A DNA stretch of 57,069 nt, from positions 1-57,069 of the forward strand of contig CAZYQW010000065.1 in assembly GCA_964649825.1 (NCBI GenBank), in the 5' to 3' direction. The stretch comes from CAZYQW01 sp964649825 (GTDB lineage Bacteria; Planctomycetota; B15-G4; JADJEK01). Each line of letters begins with the position of its first letter. Positions within the stretch are counted from its first letter, which is position 1. Of the stretch, positions 26,386 to 36,067 are shown piece by piece. The position numbers and the translations under genes are program-made. The notes below the pieces were generated by a model. It saw nothing but the letters and a program-made list of their open reading frames with translations, was not told the DNA's origin and did no database searches.

Positions 26386-28833
26386 TCAGTGGTTGAACAG
26401 GAACTCCTTCGAGTTCAGCAGCGCCCAGAAGACGTCCTCGAGGACCGCGTTCGTCGCGTCGGGCTCGTCTTCCACCCGGGCGAGCAGGCGACCGCGCTCG
26501 ACGTCGGTGGGGCGGCGCGCCAGGCAGCGGAGGTAGAGCTCGTCGAGGATCGTGACGGGCGCGGCGCCGTCCTCGGCGAGACTCGCGATCACGCCGCCGT
26601 CGGTGATGCGTTTCCACGTCGTCTCGCCGTTGAGGAGGTGCAGCGCCTGACCCAGGTTCGGCTCCATGCGCACGTCGCAGGCGCAGGCCGACGTCCGGCT
26701 CGCGCGGCCGAACGTGTCGAGGAACGGGTTCGTGATCGCGCCGTCCGTCACTTCGACCGCGAGCGTTCCGCGGGGCAGCCCGGTGAACTTCTCCTCGGTC
26801 CCCGTCACCTGTCCGATCGCGTCGAGCAGGACTTCGGCGCGCAGCCGGCGAATCGTGCCGCGCGCGAAGTTGCGCTCGTCCGACGCGTTGGTCGGGGTCG
26901 GCTCGGTCGAGCGCTGGTACGCCTCCGTCGCGCAGATCGCCCGCACCAAGCTCTTCAAGTCGTAGCCGCTCGAGCGGAAACGTTCCGCGAGCCGCTCGAG
27001 GAGCAACGCGTTCGACGGCGGGTTGCTGATCCGGACGTCGTCGACCGGATCGACGATGCCCCGGCCGAGGAAATGCTCCCAAACGCGGTTCGCGACGTTG
27101 CGCGCGAAGTACGGGTTGTCGGGCGAGGTGATCCACTCCGCCAGCACCTCGCGGCGGTCGCGGTCGCCGGTCCTCGGCGCGACGTCGCCGAGGAAGCGCG
27201 GGGGCACGACCTCGCCCGTGACCGGGTGCTTCACGTCGCCCGACCCTCGGTCGAAGACGATGGTCTCGCGCGGGTCCGGCCCGTTCTTCCGCGCGACCTG
27301 CGCGAAGAACGAGGTGAACCCGTAATAGTCGCCCATGGTCCAACGGTCGAACGGGTGGTTGTGGCACTGCGCGCACTGGATGCGCATGCCGAGGAACGCC
27401 TGCGCCGTGTTCTCGGCGAGCTTCAGCGTGTCGGTCTCGACCTGGAAGTAGTTCGCCGGCGGGCTCTCGAACGTGCTCCCGGACGCGGTCAGAAGCTCTC
27501 GCACCATCGCGTCGATCGGCGCGCCGGACGCGACGCGTTCGGCGAGCCAGTCCGAGTAGAGGATCATCGCCTTGCGGCTCTTCCCCAGCAGGACGTCGGT
27601 GCGGATCTGCAGGATCTCCGACCACTTCATCACCCAGAGGTCGACGAACGCGGGGCGATCGAGGAGATCGTCGACGAGGCGCGCGCGCTTGTCGGGCGCC
27701 GAGTCCGCGAGGAACCGCGTCGTCTCGCCGGGACTCGGCAGGCGTCCGATCACGTCGATGTACGCGCGCCGCACGAACGTGGCGTCGTCGCAGCGGCTCG
27801 ACGGAACCACGCGCAGGCGGGCGAGCTTCTCGAGGATCGCGCGGTCGAGGTCGTTCGTCGCCGCCGCGGGTCGGATCGCCGCCGGCGACGCGTCCTCCGG
27901 GACGACGAGGACGGGGCTTCCGACCGTGAACGTCGCGAACCGCGCGGTGATGAACGCCTCGCCGTGCCGGCCGGCCACAACGAGGCCGGCGTCGTCGACG
28001 GTCGCGGAGTTCGGGTCGCTCGAGTGGAAGACGCAGAGCTCGGTCACGTCGCGCTTGCTGCCGTCGTCGTAGCCGGAGACCGCGATGAAGCGCTGCGTCG
28101 CTCCCTCGACGCCGAGGACGGCTTCGTTCGGGTAGAGCTCCAGCGAGGTCGCGGTCGCGACGCCCTCCGGGTCCGCCTCCGCGCCGTCCTCGAGCCAACG
28201 GAGGATCGTCGCGTACGACGGATGGCTCTCGTCGAAGCGCCGTCCACCGGTATGGGGGACGGCCCCGGTCGCCTTCCGCAGCAGCAGGCTCTCGGGCGGC
28301 ACCGCGAGGTCGATGCGCCGGCTCTTCTGCTCGCGCGTGACGCGCGCGTAGTCGCGGCTCGGGTCGAACCCGAACAAGGAGAGCAGGAACCCGTCCTGTC
28401 CCTTGGCGGAGCCGTGGCACGGGCCGGAGTTGCACCCCGACTTCGTCAGCACGGGGAGGACGTCGGGACCGAACCGGACCGGGCGGCGCGCTGCGGCGCG
28501 TTCGACGCGGACGTCGGCGCGGGCCGTCGCCGCCGCGAAGCGGGCCTCGATGCTCGTTCGGCCGTCGCCGAGCGGCCGAACCACGCCGCGTTCGAGCGTC
28601 GCGACGTCGAGGTCGGCGACGCGCAGGCGACAACGATCGGTGACGTCCTCGGTGACGCCGTTCTCGTACTCGACCTGCACGACGAGGCGCTGCGTTGCGG
28701 CGGCCGTCGCGAGCTCGACGACGGGCGGATCGAGCCGCAGCGCTCGGATCGGCCGGGGGGCGGACGTCTCCGCCGCCGCGGCGCCGACCGCGGCCGCGAG
28801 ATGCAGGACGAGGATCGCGATCGCGAGCCTCAT
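26386..28833 (-). CDS. DUF1549/DUF1553 planctomycete protein with heme-c motifs
   Basis: 815 residues. A signal peptide is followed by a bacterial Ig-like stretch (about 30-110). A heme-type region GCNSGPCHG (133-141) comes next, then DUF1549 (AYIDVIGRLPSPGE), a second heme motif in CAQCHNHPFDRW, and DUF1553 (ARNVANRVWEHFLGRGIVDP). These proteins are abundant in Planctomycetota and their activity is not settled; envelope redox or polysaccharide roles are suggested by their partners. The ATG at 28833 overlaps the PPC gene stop as ATGA and begins a clean signal peptide, so a longer upstream frame is not used. Confidence 0.93.
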   Translation of the reverse strand: MRLAIAILVLHLAAAVGAAAAETSAPRPIRALRLDPPVVELATAAATQRLVVQVEYENGVTEDVTDRCRLRVADLDVATLERGVVRPLGDGRTSIEARFAAATARADVRVERAAARRPVRFGPDVLPVLTKSGCNSGPCHGSAKGQDGFLLSLFGFDPSRDYARVTREQKSRRIDLAVPPESLLLRKATGAVPHTGGRRFDESHPSYATILRWLEDGAEADPEGVATATSLELYPNEAVLGVEGATQRFIAVSGYDDGSKRDVTELCVFHSSDPNSATVDDAGLVVAGRHGEAFITARFATFTVGSPVLVVPEDASPAAIRPAAATNDLDRAILEKLARLRVVPSSRCDDATFVRRAYIDVIGRLPSPGETTRFLADSAPDKRARLVDDLLDRPAFVDLWVMKWSEILQIRTDVLLGKSRKAMILYSDWLAERVASGAPIDAMVRELLTASGSTFESPPANYFQVETDTLKLAENTAQAFLGMRIQCAQCHNHPFDRWTMGDYYGFTSFFAQVARKNGPDPRETIVFDRGSGDVKHPVTGEVVPPRFLGDVAPRTGDRDRREVLAEWITSPDNPYFARNVANRVWEHFLGRGIVDPVDDVRISNPPSNALLLERLAERFRSSGYDLKSLVRAICATEAYQRSTEPTPTNASDERNFARGTIRRLRAEVLLDAIGQVTGTEEKFTGLPRGTLAVEVTDGAITNPFLDTFGRASRTSACACDVRMEPNLGQALHLLNGETTWKRITDGGVIASLAEDGAAPVTILDELYLRCLARRPTDVERGRLLARVEDEPDATNAVLEDVFWALLNSKEFLFNH

Positions 28834-31247
28834 TGGCGCGGCGCCTCCGCACCGCGCGCCTCGGCGCGGAGCTGCTCGAGGCGGCTCGGCGCCGCGCCCG
28901 ACGCGTTCGGGGAGCCGGCCGCCCCGCCCGTCCCATGGGGGTCGACGCGCAGCACGCCGCCCTGCGCCGTGCGGTGGCGGATCGGGCCGCCAGCGTCCAC
29001 GACGATCTCGCACAGGAGCTGCGCGAAACGGCCGGTCGGTCCGGCCTCCTCGGCCGTCACGTCGAAGACGATCTGCGCGTCCGTGCTCGACACCTCGCGC
29101 GGCGGCGCCTGGACGCGTGGAGGGAGGTTCAGCAGGTGCGCCGTCGCCTTGCCGTCGAACGGCACCCTCTGCTCGAGCCGGCAGACGAGCTCGGCGCGGC
29201 CGCCGCGCTCGATGGCGGCGAGCGTGATCTTGCCCGTCACGTAGGGCGGCGCGACGGTCAGGGCCTCGAGCCCGGTCGACGCGAGGAGGACGCCGCCGTC
29301 GACCGTCGCCTCACCGAGCCAGACGAGGGGAAACTCGCCGACGGCCGCGTCGTCCCGCGCGTCGAGCCGGACCTTCGCCGTGGTCTCGCCCTCCTTCACG
29401 GTCACGACGCTGGGCGAGCCGACGCCGGCCGAGAGCCACACGCGGCGCAACTGCACCGGGCCTTCGAAGCCGTTCGCGCGCGTGACGCGGACCTCGACAT
29501 CCAGCACGCCGCCCTGGACGAGCGGCGTGGATGGTGGCACGAGGTCGACGGAGAACGGCGTGGCCTCGGTGACCGCCACCGGGAACGACGGCACCGACTG
29601 GCGGTAGTAGACGGTCCGGTTCGGAGGCGCGACGACGAGCTCGACGGTCTGGCGGTAGCGGCCGGCCAGGCGCGGCTCGTGCGTCGTCGTGTACGCGAGG
29701 AGGTCGCATAGACTTCCCGACGACGGCGCGTCCGCGTCCGCCTCGAACACGACGGGGATCGTCGTGGTCCCCTTCGGAACGTTCGGCGCGATCATCCGGA
29801 CGCCGTCGGGGAGCGCGCGCGCCTCGAAGCGGACGTCGTCGTCGAACCCGTCGCGCGACACGCGGAACGTCGACGCGTACCGGCCGCCGCGCGGGACCGG
29901 GGCGTGCTGGCGCGCCTGGCTGTCGCGGCCGAAGCGCGGCGTGAAGAACGAGAGCGACGGCCGGATCGGCGTCACCTCGACGCGATAGACGAACTCCGGG
30001 CCGCCGCGGCCGCGCAGGTCGCGGACCCGCACCCAGTAGTGGCCGTCCTCCTTCGGCGTGTAGTCGATGCGGCTGTCCGGCCCGCCGCTGTCGTCGTTCT
30101 CCGCGACCCGCCTGCCGTCCGGCGCGAACAGCTCGAGGACGCCGTCGAGCGGCGACTGGACGAACTGGGCCAGGACCCGCAGCCGGGTCGGCTCGCCGTT
30201 CTTCAGGGAGAGGCTGAACCAGTCGGCGTCGCCGGCGGGCTCGATGATCCCGTTCAACGCGAGGCCGCCGCTTCGGTCGGTCGTCGTCGCCCGCTCGCGC
30301 GTGCCGTTCGGTTCGACCTCGAGGACGTTGTCGAGTCCGATCAGGCGGAACACGTTCCAGGACGGCGGCGACGCGCCGTCCTCGTCGCCGTCCTCGCCAA
30401 GGTACAGACCGAACGGGTAGACGCCTCGCTTGGGCAGCGTGACGGACCGCGTCACGGGACCGGTCGGATCGCCGATGAAGCGGATCTCGAGCGTCTCGCC
30501 GGGGCGCCCGCCGGGCGGGTAGACCACGCGCGGCCGCGGGAACCGGCCGGCGTGGAGGCGGTACGGCGCGCCGTCGCCGAACCACGTCGCGTCCCGCACC
30601 GAGACGACGTGACGTCCCGCCTCCTCGACCACGAACGAGACGCTCGCGTCCTGCATCCACAGGTCTGAGTCGTCCGAGCCGGCGACCACGCGGCCGTGCG
30701 GACCGCGCACCTCGATCAACGGGTCGACGAACGATTCGCCGAGCCGCATCGCCTCGATCTCGACCGAGAACCGCGCGCCCGGCGCGAGGTCGAACGCGAA
30801 GTGGTCGACGTCCTCGCGGCGGATCGTTCCCTCGATCGTCGTATCCAGCGCGAACGAGTTCGCCTGATCCGCGTCGTCGTTCGGCTCGGCCTCGAACCCG
30901 GTGGGGAACGGTCCCACCCAGAAGGTCTGCACGCCGGTGATTCCCGTGCGAGTACGGAGGCGCAGGAAGTGCTCGCCCAGGTCGCAATCGGGCGCGACGC
31001 GGACGACGACATCGACCGCCTTCGCGTCCTTCGGGGCGACTTCGCCGAACGAGAGCCCGGGCGAGCCGCAGAGCACCGCGACGGCGTCGCCGAGGCGCTC
31101 GCCGCCGAGGGTGACCTTCACCTCGGCGCCGCGCGTGGCGCCCTTGGGACGTACGGTGGCGAGCCGCGGGTCGCTCGCGAGCGCGGGGCTCGCGGCCCCG
31201 AGCGACCCGAGCGACCAAAGAAGGAGGGCGGTGGCGGAGCGATCCAC
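28830..31247 (-). CDS. Secreted PPC-domain (pre-peptidase C-terminal) protein
   Basis: 805 residues from a GTG start with a signal peptide ending near ALA. Segments such as GFEAEPNDDADQAN, DVDHFAFDLAPGARF, GDADWFSLSL and DGHYWVRVRDLRGRGG match PPC beta-domains that recur in planctomycete secreted proteins. The rest looks like Ig-like beta sandwiches. It has no protease motif. It lies 8 nt after the DUF1501 stop and overlaps the DUF1549/1553 start by 4 nt. It is probably an adhesion or scaffold partner of the heme proteins in the same operon (inference). Confidence 0.88.
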   Translation of the reverse strand: MDRSATALLLWSLGSLGAASPALASDPRLATVRPKGATRGAEVKVTLGGERLGDAVAVLCGSPGLSFGEVAPKDAKAVDVVVRVAPDCDLGEHFLRLRTRTGITGVQTFWVGPFPTGFEAEPNDDADQANSFALDTTIEGTIRREDVDHFAFDLAPGARFSVEIEAMRLGESFVDPLIEVRGPHGRVVAGSDDSDLWMQDASVSFVVEEAGRHVVSVRDATWFGDGAPYRLHAGRFPRPRVVYPPGGRPGETLEIRFIGDPTGPVTRSVTLPKRGVYPFGLYLGEDGDEDGASPPSWNVFRLIGLDNVLEVEPNGTRERATTTDRSGGLALNGIIEPAGDADWFSLSLKNGEPTRLRVLAQFVQSPLDGVLELFAPDGRRVAENDDSGGPDSRIDYTPKEDGHYWVRVRDLRGRGGPEFVYRVEVTPIRPSLSFFTPRFGRDSQARQHAPVPRGGRYASTFRVSRDGFDDDVRFEARALPDGVRMIAPNVPKGTTTIPVVFEADADAPSSGSLCDLLAYTTTHEPRLAGRYRQTVELVVAPPNRTVYYRQSVPSFPVAVTEATPFSVDLVPPSTPLVQGGVLDVEVRVTRANGFEGPVQLRRVWLSAGVGSPSVVTVKEGETTAKVRLDARDDAAVGEFPLVWLGEATVDGGVLLASTGLEALTVAPPYVTGKITLAAIERGGRAELVCRLEQRVPFDGKATAHLLNLPPRVQAPPREVSSTDAQIVFDVTAEEAGPTGRFAQLLCEIVVDAGGPIRHRTAQGGVLRVDPHGTGGAAGSPNASGAAPSRLEQLRAEARGAEAPRQ

Positions 31248-31255
31248 GGAGGGCC

Positions 31256-32566
31256 TCAGGCGAGGAGATCCTCGATCACGCGACCCCCCTTGACGACCTC
31301 GATCGGACGGTTGCCCGGCGCGATGAGCTCCTTCTCGCCGTCGATCCCGATCAGATGGAAGACCGTCATCGCCAGGTCCGCGATCGAGAGGGCGTCCTCC
31401 TCCGGCTCGGCCGCGCGGGCATCGGACGTGCCGTGCGCGTGGCCCCGCTTCACGCCGCCGCCGGCGAGCACCGTCGTGAAGACGCGCGGCCAGTGGTCGC
31501 GGCCGTCCGTGTCGTTCACCTTCGGCGAGCGCCCGAAGTCGGACGTGAGCAGCACGAGCGTCTCGTCGAGCCGGCCGCGCGCGTCGAGATCCTCGATGAG
31601 GTTGGCGAACGCGACGTCGACGGGCGGCGCTTCGGCGCGCATCGAGCGGGCGAGGTTGACGTGGTGGTCGAAGCTCCCGACGGTGACGGTAACGTACCGA
31701 ACGCCGGCCTCGACCAGGCGTCGCGCCAGCAGGAACCGCTGCCCGGCCGCGTTCCGCCCGTAGCGATCGCGGAGCTTCGGGTCCTCCGCGCCGAGGTCGA
31801 ACGCGTCGCGTGCGGACGCCGAATCGATCAACGCGTAGGCGCGCTCGTAGAAGCTCTCCATCGCGGCCACCGCGTCGGAGCCCGCGCGGTCCGCGAACTC
31901 GGCGTCGACCACGTCGAGAAGCTCGCGCCGTCGCGCGAAGCGCGCCTCGCCGACCTGCTCCGGGGGGGCGAGGTCACGGACGCGAAAGCGCCGGTCGCCA
32001 GGGTCGCTGCCCAGGCTGAACGGGCCGTAGGCGGCGCTCAGGTAGCCGGGCCCCGCGTACTCGTTCGGCGCGTCGGGGATGCAAACGTACGGCGGCAGGT
32101 CGTTCTGCGGGCCGAGTTCGTGGGCGACGACGCTCCCCATGCTCGGGTAGACGAGGGCCGGGCTGGGGCGGTATCCGGTCAACATGTTGTGCTGCCCGCG
32201 CTCGTGGGCCGCCTCGCCGTGGGTGGTCGCGCGGCAGATCGTCAGCCGGTCGGCGAGCTTTGCCATCCGCGGGAACACCTCCGAGAACTGCACACCGTCC
32301 AGCTTCGTCGCGATCGCCCCGAACGGGCCGCGGTACTCGGACGGCGCGTAGGGTTTCGGATCGAACGACTCCTGCTGCGCGATGCCGCCGGGGAGGAAGA
32401 CGTGGATGATCGACCGGGCTCGGGCCGCCCGTCCCGCCGGCGGACCGGACGCCGCCCTGGCCAGTGGAGCCAGGCGTCCCCCGGTCAGGCAGGCGGCTCC
32501 AACCGCCGCCGACGCGGTCAGGAATCGACGCCGATCGATCGGCGTGCTCGCGGGCGTGCCGCTCAT
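31256..32566 (-). CDS. DUF1501 protein (sulfatase/alkaline-phosphatase-like fold), Tat-exported
   Basis: 436 residues. The Tat signal is DRRRFLTASAAVGAACLTGG. Family segments include FLPGGIAQQESFDPKP, TTHGEAAHERGQHNMLTGYRPSP, TSDFGRSPKVND and GRDHWPRVFTT. Members are exported and near-universal next to DUF1549/1553 genes in Planctomycetota. GGAGGTGG directly before the ATG at 32566 fixes the start. It is the first gene of the four-gene operon. Confidence 0.93.
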   Translation of the reverse strand: MSGTPASTPIDRRRFLTASAAVGAACLTGGRLAPLARAASGPPAGRAARARSIIHVFLPGGIAQQESFDPKPYAPSEYRGPFGAIATKLDGVQFSEVFPRMAKLADRLTICRATTHGEAAHERGQHNMLTGYRPSPALVYPSMGSVVAHELGPQNDLPPYVCIPDAPNEYAGPGYLSAAYGPFSLGSDPGDRRFRVRDLAPPEQVGEARFARRRELLDVVDAEFADRAGSDAVAAMESFYERAYALIDSASARDAFDLGAEDPKLRDRYGRNAAGQRFLLARRLVEAGVRYVTVTVGSFDHHVNLARSMRAEAPPVDVAFANLIEDLDARGRLDETLVLLTSDFGRSPKVNDTDGRDHWPRVFTTVLAGGGVKRGHAHGTSDARAAEPEEDALSIADLAMTVFHLIGIDGEKELIAPGNRPIEVVKGGRVIEDLLA

Positions 32567-32865
32567 CTCCACCTCCGGCGCCGGACCCGGCGCGTCGTCG
32601 GATCGAAGGATCGACGTCCAGGCTAGTCCATACGGGGCCGGGAATCGAGCGGCGAGGACCCGGGATGGACCCGGCGGCCGACGCGAGCTCGGGCGCGGCG
32701 GTGCTGCGAACGGGCCGTGCGGTGGTGAGAGTCGCCTGAGAATCGACGAGAGTTCGCCGCCCGTCGCGATCGCGTTTCGTTCGTCTCGCCCCGGACTCCT
32801 GAGTAGGATTCTCGCGATCGGTAGGCGCGACAGCGCGGGATGGCGGTTCCGGAGGAGACGCCGTG
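32567..32865. other. Divergent intergenic region
   Basis: 299 nt between the DUF1501 operon (left) and the SecD-like lipoprotein (right). It should hold both promoters. TAGGAT at 32802-32807 is a possible -10 for the rightward gene. I see no gene or strong hairpin. Confidence 0.5.
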
Positions 32866-35082
32866 ATGGACTCGAAGCGAAACGCTTGGATGGGCGCCGG
32901 ACTCGTGCTGTTCGCCGTCGGATGCGCCCACCAGCGGGAGACGGATCGGCCGCCGCCGTCGATCCTCCGCCCCGCCGCCGAACCGTCCGCGGGATCCACT
33001 GGCTCGCGCCGCCCCGCGATCGCGGCCGGCCCGCGGACGACCGCGCCCGACCCCGCCTCCCCGCGACCGAGGTCGGAGCCCGCATCCGAGCCGCCACCGC
33101 GTCGCTCGCCCGAGCCGCCGGGCTCGCTCACCGTCACGATCACCGACCAGGAGCTCGAAGCGGGGATGCGGTACGTCGAGCCGACTCCGGGCGAGCTGCA
33201 GTTCGAGCAGCTCCCGTGGTTCGCCGACCTGAGCGCCGGACTCGGCGCGGCGCAGCGCGACGAGAAGCCGTTGATCCTGTGGGTGATGAACGGAAACCCC
33301 CTCGCGTGCAACTGTCCGAGCGAGCTGCCGGGACAGCGTGACGTCTGGGGCGAGCCCGACGTGCTCGACCTCGCCGAGCCGTTCGTGGTCGCCGTCGACG
33401 AGGTCTGGCGGCTGCGCGTCGACGACGAGCCGTCGGCGGCCTGGTTCCGTGAGGCGTTGGCGTCCGCGGCGCTCCCGGGCGGGACCGAGCCCGCGTCGGG
33501 GATCTACGCGCTCGCCGCGAGCGGCCGGTTGCTGGCGGTCGGCCGCTCGCTGCATCCCGAGGAGGTGCTCGACGTGCTCGGCCAGGGGCTCGAGAGCTGG
33601 TACGCCCTCGCTCCCGAGGAGCGCTTGCTGTCGAGCGACCGGGCCGCCCTGCTTCGACCCGCGCCGGCGCCGCCGCGCGGCGGGCTCGTCCTGACGTGCG
33701 TCGCACGCGACCTCCCGCCGCCAGGCGGCGACGGAAGCGTCCGCTTCACGGAATGGAGCCGAGGCCAGATCTGGTTCGACGCGGACGAAGCGCGTGCGTT
33801 CGTGCCCGCGCAGCCGGCGCCGGGGGCCCGGCACGCCGTGCCGGCCGGGCTGGTCCAGCGCGTGGCGCAGTTCCACCTGCTCGACAACGTGAACGGTCCG
33901 GCGCCGCCGTTCGGTGACCGCGACGTCGAGATCGCGCGGCTCGACGTCGTCGTGACCGGCGGCGCGGGGTCCACCGTCGACCTGCGGCTCGAGGGACGCA
34001 CGCGGTGCCGCGGCACGACGGAGACCGCCCTCGGCGGCGCGACCGAGCGCGGCGTCGACGTCGAGCTCCTCGGGCGCGCGCGATTCGACTACGGCGCCGA
34101 GGAGTTCACGTCGTTCGAGCTCTTCGCGCGCGGCTCGCGGTGGGGGCGCACGCAGAAGAACGCGCGCCGCGGCAAGGAGGCCGCGTCCCCGATCGCCTAC
34201 TCGGTGCGGCTGACGCCGGCGGGACCGCGCCGCGCCGTCCCGCCGCAGTTCCTCGAACGTTACGCGGAGGTGGACGAGGCCGCCGGCTCCACCACCGAGC
34301 CGGTCGCGGCGACCGAGCTCTGGATCCACGCGAAGTTCGCGGTCGACGGCGGCGACGGTACCGGACCGACGGACCGTCTCGTGACCGAGACCGCCGAGTA
34401 CCTCGGCCGAGTCGGGCTGCCCGCGCGCGCCGAGGTCGAAGTCGTCGGCGGCGCGATCGTGGCGCGCTGGCCCGCGGCGTCGACGCCGGCCGCCGACGAG
34501 CCGGGCCAGGTCGCGCAGCGGATCGAGGACGCGGTCGGGCGGCTCGAGTTCTTCGTGGTGGCCAGCGGCGAGGTCGGCGTCGACCTCGCGGCCGAGCGGC
34601 GGCGCCTCGGCGAACTCCTCGACGCGGCCGGCGGCGACCTCGACCGCGTGGACCGCCGTGCGCTGGAGGTCGCGGGCGGACGCTACGCGTGGCGGGCCCG
34701 CTCGGCCGCGCCGGCGGTCGAGACGCCGCCGTTCGTGCTGCTCGAGCTCGGGCCCGAGCGGTTCGGCTCGGCGGACGTGTCGTCCGCCAGCGCGAACCTC
34801 TCCGCGTCGGGTCGGCCGGCCCTCGACTTCGAGCTGAAGCCGGAGCGCCGCGCCGCGTTCGGCGACTTCACGCGGAGCAACCTCGACATGGCGATCGCCG
34901 TGGTGTGGAACGACGTCGTTCTCTCGTCCCCGGTGATCCGCAGCCCGATCACGAAGGCGGCGCGCATCGAGTGCGAGCCGGATGCGGTTCCGCTCGACGA
35001 GCTCCAGCGGATCGCGCGGGCGGTGAGCGCGGGTCCGCCGGTGCGCCTCCGGTGGACGTCGGTGCGTGTGGCGCCGCGGTAG
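32866..35082 (+). CDS. Lipoprotein with thioredoxin-like and SecD-like domains
   Basis: 738 residues. A lipobox (VLFAVGC, C20) is followed by a Pro/Ala/Ser-rich linker to about 90. A thioredoxin-like stretch follows (about 115-245: PWFADLSAGLGAAQRDEKPL, then a CNC pair and FVVAVDEVWRL). The C-terminal 190 residues resemble the periplasmic P1 domain of SecD: LGRVGLPARAEVEVVGGAIV, VGRLEFFVV, LDFELKPERRAAFGDFTRSN, AIAVVWNDVVLSSPVIRSPI. SecD P1 helps exported proteins leave the translocon; here the domain is lipid-anchored and lacks the SecD membrane part. ATG 32866 is 7 nt after GGAGGAGA. Confidence 0.85.
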   Translation: MDSKRNAWMGAGLVLFAVGCAHQRETDRPPPSILRPAAEPSAGSTGSRRPAIAAGPRTTAPDPASPRPRSEPASEPPPRRSPEPPGSLTVTITDQELEAGMRYVEPTPGELQFEQLPWFADLSAGLGAAQRDEKPLILWVMNGNPLACNCPSELPGQRDVWGEPDVLDLAEPFVVAVDEVWRLRVDDEPSAAWFREALASAALPGGTEPASGIYALAASGRLLAVGRSLHPEEVLDVLGQGLESWYALAPEERLLSSDRAALLRPAPAPPRGGLVLTCVARDLPPPGGDGSVRFTEWSRGQIWFDADEARAFVPAQPAPGARHAVPAGLVQRVAQFHLLDNVNGPAPPFGDRDVEIARLDVVVTGGAGSTVDLRLEGRTRCRGTTETALGGATERGVDVELLGRARFDYGAEEFTSFELFARGSRWGRTQKNARRGKEAASPIAYSVRLTPAGPRRAVPPQFLERYAEVDEAAGSTTEPVAATELWIHAKFAVDGGDGTGPTDRLVTETAEYLGRVGLPARAEVEVVGGAIVARWPAASTPAADEPGQVAQRIEDAVGRLEFFVVASGEVGVDLAAERRRLGELLDAAGGDLDRVDRRALEVAGGRYAWRARSAAPAVETPPFVLLELGPERFGSADVSSASANLSASGRPALDFELKPERRAAFGDFTRSNLDMAIAVVWNDVVLSSPVIRSPITKAARIECEPDAVPLDELQRIARAVSAGPPVRLRWTSVRVAPR

Positions 35083-35224
35083 CAGGGCGCGGCGAGCACG
35101 GGCGCGAGCGCGAGAGGGATCGGCGCGCCGCGATCTTCGAGAGAGCTTGATCCCTCGCTCGCTCCGTTCTGACTTCGATCGGCCATGAATAGGACTGATA
35201 GGACTGCCGAACCGGGCGGTCTTC

Positions 35225-36067
35225 ATGGAACCGGTCATGTCCGAAGAAGTCTCACGCTCGTACCGAGCGCTCTGGATCTCCGACGTCCACCTCGGAACTC
35301 GGGGAGCGAAGGCCGAGCTTCTCCTCGACTTCCTCCGGCGTCACGAGGCGGAGCAGATCTATCTCGTCGGCGACGTCATCGACTTCTGGAAGATGAAGCG
35401 GTCGGTCTACTGGCCCCCGTCCCACGGACTCGTGGTGCGCGAGTTCCTCGATCGCGCTCGCGCCGGCACGCGCGTCATCTTCATCCCCGGCAATCACGAC
35501 GAAGCGCTGCGCGAGTACGTGGGCCTCCATCACGGCACGCTCTCGATCGAGCGGACCGCGATCCACGAGGCGAAGGACGGCCGCCGCTTCCTCGTGCTGC
35601 ACGGCGACGAGTTCGACGTGGTGGTTCGCAACATCCGCTGGCTCTCTCACCTTGGTGACTGGGCGTACGCGTTCCTGCTCGTCGTGAACGTCTGGTTCAA
35701 CGCGGTGCGCCGGCGGCTCGGCTACCCGTACTGGTCGCTCTCGGCCTACCTCAAGCTGAAGGTGAAGAACGCGGTCAACTTCATCGGACGCTTCGAGGAG
35801 GTCGTGGCCGAATCCGCCCGCCGCAAGAAGCTCGACGGCGTGATCTGCGGGCACATCCACCACGCCGAGATCAAGTCGTTCGGGCGCATCACCTACATGA
35901 ACGACGGCGATTGGGTCGAGTCGTGCACCGCGCTCGCGGAGGACCACGCCGGACGGTTCCACATCCTTCGTTGGGCCGAGGAGAATCGACATGAGGATCC
36001 TGATCGTGACCGACGCGTGGCACCCGCAGGTGAACGGCGTGACGCGTACGCTGGAGCGAACGCGTGA
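35225..36067 (+). CDS. UDP-2,3-diacylglucosamine diphosphatase-like metallophosphoesterase
   Basis: 280 residues. The metallophosphoesterase motifs run in order: SDVHLG (19-24), GDVIDFW (49-55), GNHDE, HGDEFD and GHIHHAEIK. The close spacing and the membrane-associating middle (WAYAFLLVVNVWFNAVRRRLGY) fit the LpxH-like family of lipid A synthesis, though members also act on other lipids. The next gene begins inside it, 77 nt before its stop. The overlapping tail (about 25 residues) is basic and low-complexity and may be an extension specific to this genome. The start could also be the ATG at 35237. Confidence 0.85.
   Translation: MEPVMSEEVSRSYRALWISDVHLGTRGAKAELLLDFLRRHEAEQIYLVGDVIDFWKMKRSVYWPPSHGLVVREFLDRARAGTRVIFIPGNHDEALREYVGLHHGTLSIERTAIHEAKDGRRFLVLHGDEFDVVVRNIRWLSHLGDWAYAFLLVVNVWFNAVRRRLGYPYWSLSAYLKLKVKNAVNFIGRFEEVVAESARRKKLDGVICGHIHHAEIKSFGRITYMNDGDWVESCTALAEDHAGRFHILRWAEENRHEDPDRDRRVAPAGERRDAYAGANA

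Noticed and set aside
32623..35238. Minus-strand open frame of 871 codons opposite the SecD-like lipoprotein
   Set aside because: The plus strand has a lipobox, ribosome site and SecD-like segments; the minus frame is Arg-rich shadow sequence.
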